From contig JADJWX010000005.1 of the NCBI GenBank assembly GCA_016716135.1, forward strand, positions 426,271-490,270: 64,000 nucleotides of DNA, read 5' to 3'. A program made the position numbers and the translations under genes. The DNA is from Lewinellaceae bacterium. Its GTDB lineage: Bacteria; Bacteroidota; Bacteroidia; Chitinophagales; Saprospiraceae. The notes below the pieces were generated by a model, which saw nothing but the letters and a program-made list of their open reading frames with translations, ran no database searches and was not told the origin of the DNA. Below, in pieces: positions 28,827 through 36,930 of this stretch (the first letter of the stretch is position 1; each line of letters starts with the position of its first letter).

Positions 28827-28834
28827 CAAATGTA
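28827..28834 (-). promoter_or_regulatory. TAnnTTTG -7 element for gldJ
   Basis: On the minus strand TACATTTG lies 34 bp before the ATG at 28793, matching the Bacteroidota -7 consensus. No -33 TTTG at the right spacing is seen. Confidence 0.4.
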
Positions 28835-28961
28835 GGCAAATAAAACATTTCACTATCAGGCACTTGCCAAATTTTAACGAATGACCAACCTATTATTTTA
28901 GGCATTCGTCAATTTTATCATTTCACTGTCACTTCATTAAAAAATATGGCGATAGCGCTGT

Positions 28962-29945
28962 TTAATGAAACATTTTTGTGCAGTCGTTGAGGTCGACGGG
29001 GCGTTTCTTGCCTCTGTCGAAAAAAAAGCCAAAGCTTAATTCGTATGTCCCGCCGGCCCGGCCAGCCAAACCCGACACCGTCAGGTCGTAGCTAAGGCCT
29101 ATTTTGAACATTTCCTGTCTGAACCCAAGCATCAAAATCGCGGCATCCGAGTTTTCAAAGGTGTGTCGAAACCAAATCCCTGTAAAAACAGGCCCGAACG
29201 CTGCATAGGCGCCAACGTTTACTTGTTTGAAAGGCCCCTGCGAAACAAAGAGGAAATTCGGGGAGATAAACGAGGCAGCTTGCGCTTTATTGCCTCTGTT
29301 AACAATGATCTCGGTGCCGCCATGTACCGTATACCGCAGCGGCAGGCCGCCGGATAAATTATCGTTCAAAAGCAAATAGCCCTGGTTGGGGGTGTTGAGG
29401 TGTTTTAGCCCAATGCCCAACCAAAAACGGTTGCTGAGCAACAACAAGCCCGAGGAAACATCAAACAGGGTTTTATTCAGCTGGTCGGGTCGCTGCTCGG
29501 TAGTGGTAATTACCGGGCCTTCAATCGGATCGAGCTGGTCGGGGAAGACAAGCTGGTCCCAATCCAGGGCCGTTTGATGCATGCCGGCTTCAGCCCCGAT
29601 TTTAACGGCCAGTTGGTCTGTTATTTTTAGCCGGTAGGCATAATGCAACGAAAAACGGGTGGTGCGCAGGATGCCGTCGCCGGCATTATCGCCTTCAAGG
29701 TTAAAGCCGATGCCGCTGTTGAAACGATCCAGGCTTTGTTCATAAAAAACAGCATAGGTTCGATACGCGCTGTTGAAACCGGTCCATTGGTTGCGGTAGG
29801 CGGCACCGGCACGCGGAGCATGGCTGCTTCCTGCAAATGCAGGATTCAGCTGCAGGGGCGCCGCATAAAACTGGGAAAATATGGGGTCCTGGGCATGAGT
29901 TTCCAGGCCGGTTAAAATGAGCAGGGCAAGAAGCAGTTCTCTCAT
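28962..29945 (-). CDS. PorP/SprF family type IX secretion membrane protein
   Basis: A 327-residue outer-membrane beta-barrel protein of the PorP/SprF family: a signal peptide (LLLALLILTGLETHAQ), then the family start DPIFSQFYAAPLQLNPAFAG and YRNQW, barrel strands such as LSLHYAYRL, and the short C-terminal tail RPVDLNDCTKMFH with the conserved cysteine. PorP/SprF proteins serve as surface receptors or helpers for particular T9SS cargos. Its place just upstream of gldJ (about 170 bp) supports a T9SS/gliding context. ATG at 29943-29945 chosen by the signal peptide. Confidence 0.85.
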   Translation of the reverse strand: MRELLLALLILTGLETHAQDPIFSQFYAAPLQLNPAFAGSSHAPRAGAAYRNQWTGFNSAYRTYAVFYEQSLDRFNSGIGFNLEGDNAGDGILRTTRFSLHYAYRLKITDQLAVKIGAEAGMHQTALDWDQLVFPDQLDPIEGPVITTTEQRPDQLNKTLFDVSSGLLLLSNRFWLGIGLKHLNTPNQGYLLLNDNLSGGLPLRYTVHGGTEIIVNRGNKAQAASFISPNFLFVSQGPFKQVNVGAYAAFGPVFTGIWFRHTFENSDAAILMLGFRQEMFKIGLSYDLTVSGLAGRAGGTYELSFGFFFDRGKKRPVDLNDCTKMFH

Positions 29946-30084
29946 AAGCAAAATGGGTGGTTCCTTGTTCCGGCCAAACTCAAGGCCGCTAGGCGTCAAT
30001 TCCGCGCACAAGTTGGGTAGTTTTATAGGGAAACGAAAATTTGGACGCTTTGTGCTGTGCGGAAATGTCTAAAATGGCCAAAGG

Positions 30085-31041
30085 TCAGGATACCGCCGCC
30101 GCAATCTGCCGGATGGTATCCGTGTCGCCCATCGTATAATAGTGCAGGCAGGGTACTCCCGCGGCTTTTAATTCCCGCGATTGCTGAATACACCATTCAA
30201 TCCCGACCTGCCGGATGGCCTCCTGGTCTTTTGCCTTAAGCGCTTCGTTGACCAGATCTTTGGGCATATTGACAAAAAACTTTCGCGGGATGGAGTTCAG
30301 CTGGTAACTTTTTGTCAGCGGCTTGAGGCCCGGCACTATCGGAACCTCGATGCCGATGTTTCGACAAGCATCCACGTAGTCGAAATACCGCTGGTTGTCA
30401 AAAAACATTTGTGTGACGATATAATGCGCGCCGGCATCCACCTTTTTTTTGGTGTATGCCAGGTCTACATCAAAGTTGGGGGCTTCAAAATGCTTTTCCG
30501 GATAGCCTGCAACGCCGATACAAAAATCGGTCTTCTGGCCATTTACAATGTCGGGATCAAGGTATTTGCCTTCATTCATGCTCACCATCTGACGCACCAG
30601 GTCGAGGGCGTACTTGTGACCGTGCTCGTGCGGCACGAAACGCTCCTCAAACTGGCGGGCATCGCCGCGCAGCGCCAATACATTATTGATGCCCAGAAAG
30701 TTGAGATCGATCAAGGCATTTTCCGTTTCATCGGTTGAGAAGCCGCCACAAATCAGGTGCGGTACCGCATCCACTTCATAGCGGTGCATCAGGGCTGCAC
30801 AAATGCCCACCGTGCCGGGGCGTTTGCGTATGGCAGCTTTTTCGTAATACCCGGATGGCCGAACCTTGTAAATGTATTCCTCCCGGTGGTACGTCACATC
30901 AATGAAGGGCGGCTTGAACTCCATCAACACATCCAGGGTGCTAAAAATGGTCTCCATACTCCCGCCTTTCAACGGCGGCAAGACTTCAAAGGAGATCAGG
31001 GTTTTGCCCTTGGCCTTCGCAAAATGTTCGGTTACTTTCAT
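30085..31041 (-). CDS. metF: 5,10-methylenetetrahydrofolate reductase
   Basis: FAD-dependent reductase that makes 5-methyl-THF for methionine synthesis. The 318-residue TIM barrel shows ISFEVLPPLKG, FIDVTYHR, PHLICGGFSTDE, LALRGDAR, CIGVAGYPEKH, AHYIVTQMFFDN and VPGLKPL, all standard MetF motifs. It stands alone; no methionine or cobalamin riboswitch is visible before it. Confidence 0.92.
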   Translation of the reverse strand: MKVTEHFAKAKGKTLISFEVLPPLKGGSMETIFSTLDVLMEFKPPFIDVTYHREEYIYKVRPSGYYEKAAIRKRPGTVGICAALMHRYEVDAVPHLICGGFSTDETENALIDLNFLGINNVLALRGDARQFEERFVPHEHGHKYALDLVRQMVSMNEGKYLDPDIVNGQKTDFCIGVAGYPEKHFEAPNFDVDLAYTKKKVDAGAHYIVTQMFFDNQRYFDYVDACRNIGIEVPIVPGLKPLTKSYQLNSIPRKFFVNMPKDLVNEALKAKDQEAIRQVGIEWCIQQSRELKAAGVPCLHYYTMGDTDTIRQIAAAVS

Positions 31042-31132
31042 TTAATGTCAAAACGTTAGAAGGTTACTGGTTAGTAGGTTGCTGGTTGTATGCGTTCCCG
31101 GAAAGTGGAGTAACCGGTAACCTGCTAACCTT

Positions 31133-33118
31133 TTAACGAACCAAAACTTTCGAAGACGCTTCAGCCCGGCGTCTCATTTCTGCCGCTTTGGCCGTATTGC
31201 CGGCGGCAGTATACACTTCAGCCAGCGCATTCAAAACCCGCTCGTCTTCCCATTGCGTCGGCAGGGCATGCTCCAGCACGGCTATGGCATTTTTAAGATC
31301 GTTTTTCTCCTTGAAAAAATATTCATAACCCATGCGATAACAAAACGTATGAATCTTGTTCGGGTTGCCGCCGCCGGCTGCGAGATACTTCATGTACTGG
31401 TCAAAGAACGGCCGGAAATTGGCATTGTTCGGAATCTTTTCAAGCACGATTCCAAACTCGTGAAACAACTTGTCCATCTGCCGGTCTTGTTCAAAACGCG
31501 CGGCAGCAATAGCCCCCTTCATCACCAACGCGGAGCCGTAATCGGGGTTGATTTCCAGCGAGCGGTTGATGTGGTAATCCATGGTATCCACCCAGCGCGC
31601 CTTTTCAGCCGGGTCTTTTTCTTTTAAATATACATTGTCGTACAGTGCCGTCACGTAAAAACAATGCGAACGCGCGCTGTTCGGCGATGTTTTAACCGCC
31701 GAGCCGTTGAGCGAAAGCGCGTCTTTCCAATCGGGCACGCGGTTAAACGTAAGCCAACTATAAGCGACGGCAACCACAAGCGCCATGCCCACTCCCAACC
31801 AGTAGGGCTGGTTGGGTTTTTCCTTAAACCACTCCGGCAGTTTTATCGCCAGAAACCAACCCGAAAGCAGACTGAAAGCCACCGAGGGCATAAACGCAAA
31901 ACGCTCGTTCATAAACGTGCCGACCGAAACAAACAGGTTGGAAACAATGCTCAGCGTCAGCAGCCAAAACAAAATCGCATAGGCCGGTATCTGCCGTTTT
32001 TTAATATTCAGCAAAGCCCAGATACCCATGCCCAGATACAGCGCCAGCGACGCCAGCGCCCGCCAGTCGGCCCAATCCACTTTTGGCACATGGTAGGGGT
32101 AGTAGTCGTGTGTGAGCGGATACGGCCAAAACAACAATTTGAGGTACCAGCCCAGCGTCAAAAAAGTCGTGGCCAGCTTTTCACCGGCGCTCATGCCCAG
32201 AAAAGGATTGTTCATCAGGTCGCCCACCGCTTTTCCATGATCCAGCATGAAGCCCAGCGCCTGGTAGCGGATGATGATAAAAACCAGAGCAGCCAGTAAA
32301 AGTGGCACACTGGCGGTGGCAATGCGGCCGATAGGCGCCTTGGTCAAAAACCACACCGTCAGCGGAATCACGGCCAAAAAGGTCAGCGCATTTTCTTTAG
32401 CAAAAAGCCCCAGCAACAAAAACAAACCTGCCGCCCAGTTCCAAGCGCTGCGGCCGGTGTCAAAATATTTCAGTGCTGCAAACAAGGCGGAAAGACTGAA
32501 CAGGAGCGCAAGAATTTCATCCCGGCCTTTAATATTGGCCACCGCTTCCGAGTGCAGGGGATGGAGCACAAAAAGTAAGGCGCCGATAAATGCCGCGCTG
32601 AAATACCAGCGCCCATTTTCTTTTAATGGAAAAAAGCCCAGCAAAACGCGGTATAAAACTGCGCCAGTCAGTCCGTAAAAAAGAATATTGAGAAAGTGGC
32701 TGATGTGGGTCTGCTTTTCTCCAAACAATCCCACTTCCATGGCAAATGTAGCCAGCGACAAGGGGCGGTAACGGCCGCCTTCCAACAAAAACAGGTTTTC
32801 CTTTTTCTGGAAATACCCCATAAAACTGTCGTAGCCAAAAATGCCGCGGATGCCCGCAAATCCCTTTTGCACATAAACATTTTGCCAGTACACCATCTGG
32901 TCGTCGAGCACGTAGCCGAAGCGGATCGCCACGGCATACAAAGCGAACGGAATGCCCAAAAGCAAAACCACCGGCAACCAGTGCTGCCGCCAGAAACCTT
33001 GTTCAAAGATCGCGTACTGCTGCACCGCACGCTTTTGCTTCGACACCGGTGTTTTTTCGGCCTGCACGCTGCGTTTACCTTTTAATGCAGGCTTGTTTTT
33101 TTTGCCCTTGGCTGCCAT
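31133..33118 (-). CDS. TMTC-like multi-pass membrane protein with C-terminal TPR
   Basis: A 661-residue integral membrane protein. A basic N-terminus leads into about eleven hydrophobic segments, with GYVLDDQMVYW at the first periplasmic loop (acidic pair typical of GT-C glycosyltransferases), then GRYRPLS, FVLHPLHSEAVANIKGRDE and TTFLTLGWYLKLL, as in the DUF1736/TMTC O-mannosyltransferase-like family. The C-terminal 170 residues are helical with TPR-like repeats (INRSLEINPDYGSALVMKG, LNALAEVYTAAGN). A role in lipid-linked sugar transfer to exported proteins is an inference; the substrate is unknown. ATG at 33116-33118 chosen. Confidence 0.72.
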   Translation of the reverse strand: MAAKGKKNKPALKGKRSVQAEKTPVSKQKRAVQQYAIFEQGFWRQHWLPVVLLLGIPFALYAVAIRFGYVLDDQMVYWQNVYVQKGFAGIRGIFGYDSFMGYFQKKENLFLLEGGRYRPLSLATFAMEVGLFGEKQTHISHFLNILFYGLTGAVLYRVLLGFFPLKENGRWYFSAAFIGALLFVLHPLHSEAVANIKGRDEILALLFSLSALFAALKYFDTGRSAWNWAAGLFLLLGLFAKENALTFLAVIPLTVWFLTKAPIGRIATASVPLLLAALVFIIIRYQALGFMLDHGKAVGDLMNNPFLGMSAGEKLATTFLTLGWYLKLLFWPYPLTHDYYPYHVPKVDWADWRALASLALYLGMGIWALLNIKKRQIPAYAILFWLLTLSIVSNLFVSVGTFMNERFAFMPSVAFSLLSGWFLAIKLPEWFKEKPNQPYWLGVGMALVVAVAYSWLTFNRVPDWKDALSLNGSAVKTSPNSARSHCFYVTALYDNVYLKEKDPAEKARWVDTMDYHINRSLEINPDYGSALVMKGAIAAARFEQDRQMDKLFHEFGIVLEKIPNNANFRPFFDQYMKYLAAGGGNPNKIHTFCYRMGYEYFFKEKNDLKNAIAVLEHALPTQWEDERVLNALAEVYTAAGNTAKAAEMRRRAEASSKVLVR

Positions 33119-33180
33119 GGTCCTATTTTTCGTGAAAACGGAGGGCAAATATCGCAAGTTGTATGGTAACCTGTCAGGTC

Positions 33181-33230
33181 GAAAATTAAAAAAGCAGGCA
33201 TACGTGGGTATGCCTGCTTTTTTAATTTTC
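33181..33230. terminator. Long perfect inverted repeat, bidirectional terminator
   Basis: Perfect 23-bp arms (33181-33203 and 33208-33230, core AAGCAGGCATAC) with a 4-nt loop and A/T-rich feet on both strands, between the M1 peptidase stop and the TMTC-like gene start. Confidence 0.85.
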
Positions 33231-33257
33231 GCCTAAAACAGTGCCTCCCTATGCATA

Positions 33258-35231
33258 CTACTTCAAAACACGTACCGCCTCACTCACCCAGCCTTCGCCG
33301 ATTATTTGCAAAAAATAAACCCCGGCCGACTGCGCCCCCAGGTCAATTTCCTGTTGCCAGGGACTGCCTTGCTCCGCGACTGCCCGTTCCATCAACAACT
33401 TCCCGAGTGCATCCGTCAGCCGCAGCCGCCCCTCCCCCGGAAGCCGGGCGCCGCTGATCTGCAGCAAGTTCGCAACGGGATTGGGCGCTACGCGCAAACC
33501 CAGTGAAATAACCGGCGTATGCACCGCGTCGGTGAGCTTAACCACGTTGTTTGGCCCGGATAAAATCCACAAATCGGGATCGATAGCCACCGAGTCGATT
33601 GGGAAGGGCATCATGACGCTGAAAGAAGCCGTTCCGGCAGTGTTGGGCTGCAGCACGATCGTCGAGTCCTGGTCAGGGCCGTAAACCCGTACCGGCACCG
33701 GAATGTCGAACACCGGTACCGACCCGGGCATGGAGGCCGACTGGGTCATCCAGCCTTCGAAAAATCCCTTGTTCTGGGCCCAATTCAGGGTATATGTCGG
33801 GTAGCCCTCGCCGTAAAACCACTGCTCGAAAAAGCGATCCAGATCCTGCCCGCCGGATATTTCCAAATGCCGTTGCAGATCGGCGGTAAGCGCGAAGCCA
33901 TACGCCAGTTTGGGGTCGTTCAGGTAATTGCGGATACCCTGAAAAAAAGCGTCGTCGCCAAGCATCCAGCGCAGCATGTGGAGGAGGTAGGCGCCTTTGT
34001 TGTAGCTCAGGCGACCACTGAAAATGCGGTAAATGTCGGTGGTGTCGGGTACAAAAACCGAGCCCCCGGGCTGGGAAGTCACGTTGTTTTTTTTGCCCAG
34101 TTTCCAATTGTACCAGGTCGCAGGCGAGAAATACGCTTCGCGGCTCAGCCCTTCGAAATAGGTTGCAAAACCTTCGTTGAGCCAGATGTGCTGCCAGCTG
34201 CCGCAGGTCACTTTGTCGCCGAACCACTGGTGCGCCAGTTCGTGCGCGATCAGGCCATAGCTCGCGCCAATCATAAAACTCATAGTTTGGTGCTCCATGC
34301 CGCCGCCGAATCCGAAGTGTGCGTGTCCGTATTTTTCTTCAAAAAACGGATACAGCCCGGCGCGGTCATTGAACAACTGCATGATCTCCACCGTCACGCC
34401 GGTTTCCGTTTGGGCCTGATCCACAAATTCCGGGTACCAGTAATTCAGCACCGGGATCGTCCCGCCGGGGTAGGGCACATACTCCGTGTACTCCTCGTAG
34501 TTGGTCACGGCAATGGCTACCAGGTACGCGGCAATCGGGTACTTGCTGTGCCAGTGATGCACCTGCCCGTTAGGGCCGGGGGTAACCGATTGCAGCAGGC
34601 CGTTGCCGGCTACCTTGTACCCCGCCGGCACGGTCACATGGATGTCGATGGAGTCGGCTTTGTCCGACAGGTTTTGTTTGCAAGGCCACCATTCCCTGGC
34701 GCCGAAGGGCTCGCTGAGCGTCCAGAGCACGGGCGTGCCGTTGTGGTTGGAAGTCACAAAGGTGCCGAATGCCTGTCCCGCTACCGGGGCGCCCTGGTAA
34801 AAAATGGTCAGCGAGTCCCGAATTCCAGCGGCCAGTGGATTGGGCAGCAAAACCTTCAGCGCGTCGTCGGAATCGTGGGTATAGGTTAAAAGTTGGTCGT
34901 GGTAGCGCACCGAATCGACCTGCATGTTCAGGCTCAGGTCAAATCCCAGTTCGGCAAGAGCATCCTCTTTTGCGGTGAAGTATGTCGTTACGTGCCCCTG
35001 GATGTAATGCACGGCAGGGTCGACGGTCCAGAAGCAGCGCACGTACCCCAGGTCGTAGGTATCCCCGGCGGCGGAGCGTTCGGTGCTTTGAAAATGGCGG
35101 GAAAGTGCTTCCGGTTTGTGGCAATGCAATTGCTGTAATTCTTCAGGCGGCGCCATGCGTTGAGCCGTCAGCGCGGTGTTCCAGAGCAGGAAAGCCAGGA
35201 AACACCCGAGCGATTTTAAAGGCATATTCAT
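33258..35231 (-). CDS. M1 family metallopeptidase with T9SS sorting domain
   Basis: Secreted zinc aminopeptidase, about 657 residues: a signal peptide (FLAFLLWNTALTAQ), N-terminal beta saddle, thermolysin-like catalytic domain with HELAHQWFGDKV and NEGFATYFEGL (zinc ligands His, His, Glu), the exopeptidase motif in variant form GGMEHQ, and a C-terminal T9SS sorting domain (LRVAPNPVANLLQISG... GVYFLQI). It would trim peptides at the cell surface for nutrition. The upstream neighbour on the same strand ends 62 bp away. The ATG at 35229-35231 is used; the next one, two codons on, is also possible. Confidence 0.88.
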   Translation of the reverse strand: MNMPLKSLGCFLAFLLWNTALTAQRMAPPEELQQLHCHKPEALSRHFQSTERSAAGDTYDLGYVRCFWTVDPAVHYIQGHVTTYFTAKEDALAELGFDLSLNMQVDSVRYHDQLLTYTHDSDDALKVLLPNPLAAGIRDSLTIFYQGAPVAGQAFGTFVTSNHNGTPVLWTLSEPFGAREWWPCKQNLSDKADSIDIHVTVPAGYKVAGNGLLQSVTPGPNGQVHHWHSKYPIAAYLVAIAVTNYEEYTEYVPYPGGTIPVLNYWYPEFVDQAQTETGVTVEIMQLFNDRAGLYPFFEEKYGHAHFGFGGGMEHQTMSFMIGASYGLIAHELAHQWFGDKVTCGSWQHIWLNEGFATYFEGLSREAYFSPATWYNWKLGKKNNVTSQPGGSVFVPDTTDIYRIFSGRLSYNKGAYLLHMLRWMLGDDAFFQGIRNYLNDPKLAYGFALTADLQRHLEISGGQDLDRFFEQWFYGEGYPTYTLNWAQNKGFFEGWMTQSASMPGSVPVFDIPVPVRVYGPDQDSTIVLQPNTAGTASFSVMMPFPIDSVAIDPDLWILSGPNNVVKLTDAVHTPVISLGLRVAPNPVANLLQISGARLPGEGRLRLTDALGKLLMERAVAEQGSPWQQEIDLGAQSAGVYFLQIIGEGWVSEAVRVLK

Positions 35232-35293
35232 TTTTTGTTTCAAAAATAGGGCAAAAGGAAACCCGGTTTTGGCTAATAGCGGCAATAGGCGCT

Positions 35294-36718
35294 CTAATTG
35301 CCCGATCCAGGACCGGTTTTGCCAAGCATGTCCAAAAGCCAGTCCCGTTCGGTCAGAATTTCTGTGTTTTCAATCGCAGCGCGCAGGGCCGATTTTGCCT
35401 GCTTTTCGCCGGGCGGCAGTGCCATTAATTTCCGTACCAGCCCGATGATATTGGTAAAATTGGCGCGGTGGTAGTCGCTCAGTTCGCGCCGTCGAATGAA
35501 GCTCCGGAAACTGTCGAGGTGCGACTCCAGCAAGTCAATTTCGCCGAGTTCGTAGTAAATTTTCAACTGGAGCGTTTTGGCGATCAGGTTGTTCACCAGG
35601 TCTTTGAAATCCGCCTTTTGCAACAGCCTGAGTGCGGCGCCCGGTTGGTGTCGGCTGTATTCCAAACGCGCCAGATTGAAGTTGACAAAGCCTTCCTGCT
35701 GGACAGGCTCCAGCACCTTGCGGTACTGTTGAATAAAAATTTCAACCTCGCGGAAGGCTTCGAGTTTGATCCCAAACGCGACCACGTTGTTGAAGGTGAA
35801 GCCCGAAAGCCGGCCGTGTTCGAGCAAAAAACCCTTGGCCAAACCTTCCTGGTATAGTTCCCAGCCCTCCCGGATGAAGGGCTCGCTGCCCTCGTTCAGC
35901 TTCCGGATGCAAAAATTTATGGCAAACAGGTACAGCCCTTTGAGTTCGCTGTCGGGGAACGCGTTGCCGTTTTGCCGCAGCTCGGCCCGGAAACGCCGGA
36001 AATACTCGAGACTGTATTGTTCGGTCAGAAACCGGTAGCAATAGTAGTACAGCGCCACCGCCGGTGTGTTCAGGTGCCCGCCCGTTTCCACGTCTTCGAG
36101 TACCCGGGGCAGCAGCCCGAAGTCGTACCGGGTTTTAAAAACAGCCTGGTGGGACAGTTGCGTGCAGGCGTGCCGGAGTTTTTGGGCCAGGTAGAGCAGG
36201 TCGATCGAATTGGAAATGGCCTGCAACGGGAGCGCTGCCGTGCGCACGGTTTGGGTTTGAAAATGCGCTTTTTCCAATTGAAAATCGAGTTGCTGGGCCA
36301 GGTGCTCGGCATTTTTGTAAGGGTCGCTGTCCAGTTCTTTTGCCGCTTTTTTCATGGTTTGGCTGAAAAACTTGGCCAGGTTGCGTTCGCGGTATTGGGC
36401 GGCCAGGGCCAGCCGGGAGCGGAACTTGTCGCTGTGCAGTTTTTGCCAGATCAGAAAATCCTCCATCAGTTCGCGCAGGTCGCTCATTGTGGCCCGCAGC
36501 AGGAGGTCGTCGTAGGGCTTGCCGGGAAAGGATTTTTGGAATAAAAGTTCCTTGTCGGGCAAGGGTTTGTCGCGGTACCGGCAAGTTGCCAGGAAGCCAA
36601 ACATGCGGGCCATTTCCTGCCGGTGGGTAAAAAATGGCGAACGCACCAGCTTGCTCAAACGCCGTAATTCGGTCTTGCTAAAACTCAGGAGTACCACGTA
36701 TAGAACGGGATTCGTCAT
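35294..36718 (-). CDS. Conserved hypothetical protein, all-helical
   Basis: A 474-residue cytoplasmic protein I do not recognise as a named family. It is rich in Leu, Arg, Gln and Phe, predicted almost wholly helical, with TPR-like spacing in the second half (ARLEYSRHQPGAALRLLQKA, LQLKIYYELGEIDLLESHL). The N-terminus reads LLSFSKTELRRLSKLVRSPFFTHRQE, reminiscent of lineage-specific Bacteroidota proteins. No signal peptide. It is divergent from the DUF7619 T9SS gene, with a 212-bp AT-rich spacer for both promoters. Confidence 0.6.
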   Translation of the reverse strand: MTNPVLYVVLLSFSKTELRRLSKLVRSPFFTHRQEMARMFGFLATCRYRDKPLPDKELLFQKSFPGKPYDDLLLRATMSDLRELMEDFLIWQKLHSDKFRSRLALAAQYRERNLAKFFSQTMKKAAKELDSDPYKNAEHLAQQLDFQLEKAHFQTQTVRTAALPLQAISNSIDLLYLAQKLRHACTQLSHQAVFKTRYDFGLLPRVLEDVETGGHLNTPAVALYYYCYRFLTEQYSLEYFRRFRAELRQNGNAFPDSELKGLYLFAINFCIRKLNEGSEPFIREGWELYQEGLAKGFLLEHGRLSGFTFNNVVAFGIKLEAFREVEIFIQQYRKVLEPVQQEGFVNFNLARLEYSRHQPGAALRLLQKADFKDLVNNLIAKTLQLKIYYELGEIDLLESHLDSFRSFIRRRELSDYHRANFTNIIGLVRKLMALPPGEKQAKSALRAAIENTEILTERDWLLDMLGKTGPGSGN

Positions 36719-36930
36719 TTTTTTTGTTTGTTTATTCCACAATTATGCGGAATGTATTCTGGATTAAGATGGATAAAGGAAGGTGATTGGCTTTTTGCTG
36801 AAAATTTCAGATTTTTTATTTCCACAAATTTCATTTTTTGTTTTTGAAAACGGGCGGGCAAACTGAGTGCTTTGTACCATCTGAAAAGCAGGTGTATGCA
36901 CCGGGATTTGTTCATCTTAAAGATTCAATC

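Noticed and set aside
33867..34889. Open frame of 340 codons opposite the M1 peptidase
   Set aside because: Antisense shadow; the peptidase frame carries all catalytic motifs.
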